Source: Diadema setosum | Lineage: Eukaryota > Echinodermata > Echinoidea > Diadematoida > Diadematidae | DNA: 64,000 nucleotides | Reading direction: 5' to 3' | Assembly: GCF_964275005.1 (NCBI RefSeq) | Contig: NW_027307649.1 | Location: forward strand, 62,001-126,000 | Shown here: piece by piece, positions 57,011 through 64,000 of the stretch | How the letters are laid out: every line of letters starts with the position of its first letter | Position numbering within the stretch: position 1 is the stretch's first letter | Program-made: the position numbers and the translations under genes | The notes under the pieces: generated by a model | The model's database searches: none | Told to the model about the DNA's origin: nothing | What the model saw: the letters and a program-made list of their open reading frames with translations, nothing else

Positions 57011-58316
57011 CATCATTTTTATTATCATTATTGGTATCATCATTGCCATCATCTCCGTCATTATACCATTAATGTTTTGATTAGTTTTGTCATCGTTTAA
57101 TACTATCAATGTTGTTTTTTTCATCTATCAAGTAATATCGCATAATCATTGCTGATGGAAATGACTACATCTTCTACAGTCATTTGTGTTGTTTTGTGTG
57201 AAAATATTACGAAGCACAAGTTCCTGTAACGGGGACACTTTTTCCAAATAACAAACACTATGAACCTCCTCGAATTTGCTTCGTTGATGAAAGGTTCCAT
57301 GTTAAAGTAAACATAATGGTGGTAAATTGAAGAAATGAAAGGAAAAACACACCTGAACAATATCCCAATCGGAAAAAATCCATTTCCCTGACGGTATTCC
57401 GAACTGTGGGAGTCTGCGCTTGATGATGCTACAGCCTTTTTAAAGTGTGAACTTTTCGACACACTATTGTTGTTTTTTTTTTTTTTTATCGCATGAGGTT
57501 GTTGGGATCGTATGATCACCGCTGGAAGAAAAGTACAGTGACCCGAGATAGCGCTGCCAACAGTTAATGTCTGTCTGCACGAGTTGTCATGGAAACGGAG
57601 TTCAGACAGAATGGCAAATTCGGAAGCGGTCTAAGCCAGATAAGATAAATGTAAACTGAAAGGAGCGTATAGTGCATAAGTTTTGCCCACATCCGTCTCT
57701 GTTACGTCCCATTCCGCCTTAAAGCCACGATAGTTTTTGAGAAATTTGTGAATTCTACTATTCTACCATCATGCTTAGGCCTATTACCACTATCTCTTTT
57801 GTTTTCATGTTCGCACTGGTAATGCTTGTCTGAACCACAGAAGTTTCATTGAAACGATATATTGTTGCACTTTGCAGTTTTTAACGAAATCACATGTATC
57901 ACCTTTCCGGTAAGCAGTCATTTACAGCAAAATAAATGTAGGTCAATATAAACAAATACTGCTGCACTATCAAAATAGAGCATAGTTTTGTGATCCAACC
58001 GAACTTTTCAAACTGCTCGTGAAATTACAATGCAGATGGATGGAATCCTGCACTTTTCCGAACCTCTATTGCATTTTCTCCCTGCCTGCCTCCAACACAT
58101 CAATTAATATCTATTTATAATCACCTGTTTTTCCCAATCCATTGCTGATATTCTTTTTTCTTAATTTATTCGCTCAGATGCTCGAGTTCGGGCCGTACAC
58201 ACAGTGATCAGTCATGCCGTTAGTTCAGTCAAGACATGCTTATACCATGGAACTATAAATGTTATGTTCTTAGTTGGTAGCTCCACTCTTATGCTGACGA
58301 TCTTCTGTTGGGTGCT

Positions 58317-58797
58317 GTTCGTTATTCCGAAGATTCGTTAATCCGGAACACACAAATTCCCTCTACCTATAGAGGTTCGTTAATCCGAAAATGAAAAAGG
58401 GCTCGTTAATCCGAACATTTGTGGCGTTATTCGGAAGGTTCGTTATTCCGAAGGTTCGTTAATCCAACAATGAAATAGGGGTCGCTATTCCGAAGGCTCG
58501 TTTATCCGAAAATGAAATAGAGTTCGTTATTCCGAAGGTTCGTTAATCCGAAAATGAAATAGGGTTCGCTATTCCGAAGGTTCGTTGATCCGAAATGAAA
58601 TAGGGTCCGTAACGAACCTTCGGAATAACGAACCTTATTTCACTTTCGGATTAATGAACCTTCGGAATAACAAACCTTATCACATTTTCGGATTAACGAA
58701 CCTTCGGAATAACAAATCTTCGGAATAACGAACCTTCGGAATAACAAACCTCCGGACTAAAGAAACTTCGGAATAACGAACCTTCGGAATAACGAAC
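58317..58797. repeat. Palindromic array of TTCGTTATTCCGAA units
   Basis: The left half repeats GTTCGTTATTCCGAAGGTTC and GTTAATCCGAAAATGAAATA in one orientation. From about 58607 the same units run inverted (CGAACCTTCGGAATAACGAA). No coding capacity. Confidence 0.9.
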
Positions 58798-59494
58798 TTA
58801 AACCCTTCTGCTTCCTTGTTGAATCATATGTAGGCCTATACATGTACTGCCTTTTATGATTTATGGAACCATAAATTATCTCATAATGAGAATGTACTAG
58901 AATTACATGTGATAGTATCGTTCCTTTGTAATTTAGTTTAGTTTTGTTTGATTATTTACAATAATATAAATTTCAAATTGACTGGAGAAGCAGAATGAAC
59001 GCAAACACACAAACAAATAAACAAACAATCCTCCCAGATTGTAAAATTACAGTTGTATGAATACCAGTTAGGGACATAAGACATGAAAGATATGGTAAGC
59101 ACGCTGAAAAAACAACAACAAACAAAACAAAAACACAATCATTAATATTGTAATTGACACATTCATTAGCCTTTGCTGTGCTTTTTTTTTCACCCTTCAT
59201 TTCCTTATTGTACCTCATGGGCTTGATTTGATTCGTTGGGACACACACCACATTTACGCACGCATACACAGCCAACGTTTGTGTGTACTAAGCCTTTGCT
59301 GGCGTACAAAGTTCACACAATCTTCACACCATTGTTTCACAGCTTACCTGTGTGCCGTATAGGCCTGTCGCGGCAAGAGCGAAGTTACACTGACTCTTTT
59401 TTTTCTTCCTCTCATTTTTTTTTTAAATTTTACATCTTTTCCTCTCTCTCTCTCCCTCTCTCTCCTCTTTCCCTCTTTTTCTCTCTTCCAATGA

Positions 59495-59530
59495 ACACAC
59501 ACACACAGACACACACAGACACACACACCA
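59495..59530. repeat. CA microsatellite
   Basis: An ACACAC run with AGAC interruptions, preceded by a TC tract at 59440-59463. Confidence 0.9.
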
Positions 59531-61094
59531 AACACACCACTCGTATCACACACAATATACGCACAGCCCATTTTAAAAAGGGATGGGATCATGATAACAC
59601 ATTTTTATTGATTGTTTCCTCAGAGCCCTTCTGTATCGTGGTATATAGAGCTGAATAAAAAGTAAGCACATGCTACAGGTTGTTTTGCTATAGCCAGTTT
59701 TTCAGCCGCTTTCCTATATTAAAGCTTATCTCAGTGCAAGTTACCCTCACACGGCTGTTATCTTAAAAACTTCGATATACGTGATTGGGAAGATTAGAAC
59801 AAATATCATATTTGTTCAGAAATGGAAGGTTTCATATCATATTAACAGCCTCTCTTCGAATTTTCAAGTCCATAAACGTTTTGGAATTTGTAGATGTTTG
59901 TGAAGTAAAATTTTAAAAGCGACAATATTTATTTACATGACTAATCGTCTGTAAACTTGACTCCATTTGAACCTAAAAGTTAATTTTCCGTAAGACTATA
60001 ACGATCTGTTGGCCGGCAATTAATTACACGTCTGTGATAGCTTTTCGAAATGAAGTGCAGATGTCATGATCATCTGCGCTCTATAGCATTCTACAAAATC
60101 ATGTCTCTACTCTCCATCAAAATCACAATCACGAGCATTGCTATCATTATGATATTATGATGTAAAATGTTTACATACAGGCCAAACGTTGGCTTCACAG
60201 TGGTATGTTTTCAGTCATCGGCTTAGATAGCTATTCGCAACAATTAACCTACAAAACTGTGAGCAATTTTGTCTATTAAACCAACAGACTCTATTTCTTC
60301 AAAGGCCAAATTTCTTTCACATTGCCGTGAAATCGCAGGTGAATGAACCCAAACTGTTATGCTACTAATGTCTATCTGTGATAGAAGTGAAGTCCTTTTC
60401 ACCTGTCCTCATGTTTGAGTGCTTGGCAATCAATACTTTTTGTCCCCATACGTCTTTGAATTTCTCTCATGTGATACAACCAGTCCATAGATAAAAGGTC
60501 TTTAACCTACATGTATGCGGTGATTTCGTCTTATATCTTTTGTGTTTTATAAATTCTACCAACTATACCACCAAGCTATGATACCAGCTGCTCTCAATTC
60601 TTACGATTACTCCTATCCCTTGTCAAGCACACATTTCATTTACAATTGAGATTATGTCCCGCAAAACCTGACTGAACTAGCTGAAAAATGTATCTGGAAT
60701 TATCTTTGTATTTCACATATCCACACTGCTTGGTCTTCGGCTATGACTCTATCCGAATGAGTTTGGTTCCCGAGTTCACGCAACTCAAGGGTATGTCGTT
60801 TTATTCAGATGTTGAATGATTTGATGTGATTTGCGTCAATCCCTTTGGCGAGTCACTTGATAGTATAGATCGGAAATTATTTTTGCTACTCATTGATCCA
60901 CGGAAAATATGCATGTTTATATGAATGTGGTCAATCATAATTTTTCTTAGAAGTGCTGACCATCAACACTTTCGCGCTTCATCACCTGCACACGCACTCA
61001 CAGGCACCACTCCTGTTTAGCAAGTAATTGTATAAAACTGGATTTACGCGCACTTTAACATGGCCCATCTGTATTAGTGTTCAAGTACTACAAT

Positions 61095-61402
61095 AAAAAA
61101 TGGTAATTTAACTCCGGCTGTCCGTCTGTTCAAGCACGGCTTATAACGGCGGCCCTCTGCATCATATGTATATATTATATATTGTACTGTGAATTAAGTC
61201 ATTATTGGCCATATAAACATTTTGAATGTTATTTAACGTTTCATTTGTCTTTACATACAAAATATGACTTACTATGTAATATGTCAATAATTTTCAGAAT
61301 TGTATTTGTGTAATTGAACCTGCCTTTGTTATTTTTGTTATTCTGAAAGAAAATATGAAATGCAGAAAATAAAATCTTTTCAAACTTTCAAAAAAAAAAA
61401 CT
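61095..61402 (+). mobile_element. Polyadenylated retroelement 3' end
   Basis: Contains TTATAACGGCGGCCCTCTGC and ends TGCAGAAAATAAAATC, then 16 bases later an A11 run (61390-61400). AATAAA followed closely by a genomic poly(A) marks a retrotransposed 3' end. The same motifs occur in reverse at 23966-24225. Confidence 0.55.
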
Positions 61403-62539
61403 AATTATTGTGCATGTTTAATAAGATTACTCAATCTTTTAACCGCATAAGATTAGTTGTTATTGTTTTCTTTTGTGGTTACCCACGCGTATTCCGGCCA
61501 TGTAAAACTGAGTGATCCTGAGTAATTTAATCCCTAATATGCCTTTTGGCCGTCATTTCCAGCCCCTTAATCTGTCCCATATTGTTTTTTTTTTCTTACA
61601 CCTTATTCCGTCTTATACATTTTCTTTCTTACACTTTATGTACAATACGTATGAAATTCAAGGGCTCCTTAACCCAGTGGAGAGAGGAGCTCCCTCCTCC
61701 CTGATTCTCTGTTATACATACCATTCTAGTTGCCAATACGTAAAATGAAAATAATCAGTGAATTTTTAAATTGGCAACACTTGTGTCGGGTAGAGACATC
61801 CCCTGCTATTCATAAGAATCACTTATTTTTCGTTAAATTCTGTTTCTTTACCGAAATATTCACATGTACATGCATAAACTCTGATTTCGAAAATCGCTTA
61901 CATCACCGCTCATTTCGACAGTTTCGTAGATCTAATGAGATAGCCATGGCCGATTCCTCCTCCTTCTTTACATGGTATTTTTGGGGGTTTTCCTTTTATT
62001 GAATGTTAAAAATGGGAATCATCCTGTACCAACGTCTCCTACATGTATATCATTGAGTCGGTAATGGCATATTCACTTTTGTAAACATAAGTTATGTATG
62101 CTTGTTAACTGTTCCAGCCGAAGGGACGTTCTCCGACCCACCGCATGCCTCACAAACAGGGTCCCCTTTCAGCCCATAACATATACATGTACGGTCATTT
62201 ATGACCAAAAATATCAATTTTTGTTGTTGTTGTTCTTGTTTTTTTTTAACTATCGAAACTAGATCAAAGTATTCTATGCATGCCTCTGTCATGCCTCACC
62301 GAGATTTCCATGATTACCGGTGGCCTGCACGAGGTTGCCCCGAATGCAGAATTCTGTTTATTGTTATAATGTGTTGTTGTACGTCGGGTTGACTGGGTGA
62401 CTTGTTGCGGAGGGTGGAGGGGGGGTTGATCCATGGGTTCATTGACTTGACGTCGATGCTAGACCATAGTGTACTTACATTGATTTCTCATTGCAATTTT
62501 GATTTAAGTTTCAAACTTTATTCTTAGAATCTCTAAAGA

Positions 62540-62581
62540 TTCTCTCTCTTCCTCTCTCTCTCTCTCTCTCTCCCTCTCTCT
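62540..62581. repeat. TC microsatellite
   Basis: An imperfect CT dinucleotide run. Confidence 0.9.
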
Positions 62582-63025
62582 TTACCAACCGCGGGTTTTG
62601 CCGGTATTCAGTGGTAAAATTTAAGAGAAACTTTGCTGTTCATGTCACTCTCATTACCGAAATCATGATATTGTACTCAGTTCAGTTATAAAGTTTACGT
62701 TTATTTTCTGAAGTTAATGTTAGAACCGATAAATTCAGAGCTGGTTTATTGCCGTTTTGATTCTATGTTGCTTTGCGTAAGGCAGATAGTTACGGCCGAT
62801 TATTACTCATCAATACTTTTTTTTTTCTTTCTTGTGTTTTTGTGTGTCTATGCTCTGCAGTCCTGCAGAACATGTCAGTAATTTTGTTTCAGTCACTCCT
62901 CTATGGTCAGTTACAGCACGTCACGCACCGATGCACCTCATCGTATACATCCCGTGTATACGATGTGCACTGCACTTCCCGTTGCACCATGATAGGCCCA
63001 TATTGCGTAATGTCACTCATTGTAA

Positions 63026-64000
63026 ATGGATTTTGATTTTGGAATAGATGACCACCAGCTAGTCAACCACACAAGCCAGTATTTCACTATCAATGAATTC
63101 AACAGTCAGTTTTTTTTTAATAAGGCAAATCAGATTTGTGCTAATTTCAGTTTAATTCACCTTAATTCAAGAAGCTTAACTAAAAATTTTGATACGTTTG
63201 AATTATTTTTAAGTTCCCTCAATGATTTTCCATTCTCCGTTATAGGAGTCACCGAAACATGGTTGCACACCAATTCCCCGGACCTATTTGGCATTGAAAA
63301 TTATAATTTTATTCGTAATGACAGAAAGCATGGCATAGGAGGTGGGGTTGCCATGTACGTTATGAATCAAATTAGATTTAAAATTCGAACTGATTTGGGT
63401 ATTCAGGGAGCAGAAAGTTTATTTATTGAAATCTTAAATGATAATGAGAAAAATATTATAGTTGGTACCATTTACCGTCCTCCACAAAATGACGTTCAGT
63501 CTTTTATTGACAACTTCGACCAATGTGCTAACGAAATTTTTGGAGAAAGAAAATCCATTTTTTTGATGGGAGATTACAATATAGATTTATTACAACCCAC
63601 CCATTTCCATGACATATTACTTTCCAACTCACTGCATCCCCACATCAATAAACCTACCAGAATAGATAACACCACCCATAGTAAAACATTAATAGATAAT
63701 ATACTGTCTAATGTTATAACTGAAACCTGTACGAACGGTATTCTTTATTCAGATATATCTGATCATTTACCGATTTTTATGATTAATGATAAATCTGTAA
63801 TAACTCCAATACGTTGTCAACCGAAACAATATTTGAAAATGTACCGAAATGAAACGCCACAAAATATTGATTCATTGAATCAAGATTTATTCGAAGAACA
63901 ATGGAATGACGTCTTTGAACTCCAAGATGTTAATTCTTCCTACGAAACTTTTTTACTAAAACTATTAGATTATTATGATAAACACATTCCTTTAACTCCC
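63026..64000 (+). mobile_element. Non-LTR retrotransposon (LINE) ORF, endonuclease part
   Basis: An open frame from ATG 63026 (in-frame TAA at 63023) runs to the window end, 325 codons without a stop. It carries the apurinic-like endonuclease motifs in order: LIHLNSRSL, GVTETWL, GGGVAMYV, IYRPP, LMGDYNIDLL, LIDNILS and SDISDHLPIF. The expected Asn, Glu, Tyr, Asp/Asn and Asp-His positions are present. The reverse transcriptase should lie beyond 64000. The clade (CR1, L2 or Jockey-like) is not decided. Confidence 0.9.

Larger units (their letters stand above)
54300..63025. other. Gene-free, repeat-rich interval
   Basis: No convincing exons. It holds poly-T tracts (54849-54879), purine tracts, ATT and ACT microsatellites, a palindromic array and a retroelement 3' end (separate entries). 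ORFs over 100 codons here are low-complexity. Confidence 0.55.

Noticed and set aside
57121..57519. 132-codon minus-strand ORF
   Set aside because: No recognisable domain, low-complexity start, no splice context or homologous motif.

Overview
This is animal nuclear DNA. Genes are split by spliceosomal introns, intergenic sequence is AT-rich, and the window is packed with microsatellites, hairpin-type MITEs, tRNA-derived SINEs and LINE fragments. LDLa, YWTD and WAP domains point to a metazoan. The repeat style (TTAA-flanked MITEs, tRNA-SINEs, foldback elements) suggests a marine invertebrate deuterostome such as an echinoderm, but the phylum is a low-confidence inference.

Layout. (1) Positions 197-3277, plus strand: the 3' end of an LRP-like single-pass receptor (YWTD propeller exons, transmembrane exon, cytoplasmic tail). 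(2) 3.3-12.4 kb: no gene seen; MITEs, a 0.7 kb ACT-type satellite and a 1.65 kb foldback. (3) 12403-29524, minus strand: a complete 16-coding-exon gene for a secreted protein of about 2041 aa. It has a signal peptide, a short basic propeptide-like region, 43 LDLa modules (33 of them in one 4.06 kb exon), short heptad segments and a novel C-terminus. (4) 29525-30367: an 843 bp divergent intergenic region. (5) 30368-48251, plus strand: a complete 14-coding-exon gene for a secreted protein of about 1856 aa. It has a signal peptide, 13 LDLa modules, one WAP domain, an eight-heptad coiled coil and exactly 100 in-register decapeptides (consensus [10 protein letters not shown]). (6) 48.3-63.0 kb: no gene seen except a truncated histone H4-like fragment; many repeats. 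(7) 63026-64000: the start of a LINE endonuclease/RT ORF running off the window.

I built both LDLa genes by joining exons by hand. Every intron phase agrees, both totals divide by three, LDLa modules are restored across junctions, and the heptad register of the second gene continues across a splice site. The two genes are head to head, share architecture (signal peptide, dibasic sites, LDLa array, coiled coil, unusual tail) and share intron positions inside LDLa modules. They look like an ancient divergently transcribed pair of extracellular calcium-binding scaffold or adhesive proteins. A common matrix role, co-regulation and hetero-oligomerisation are inference. The divergent pair, and especially the tyrosine/proline/glutamate decapeptide array, is the best candidate here for an undescribed system.
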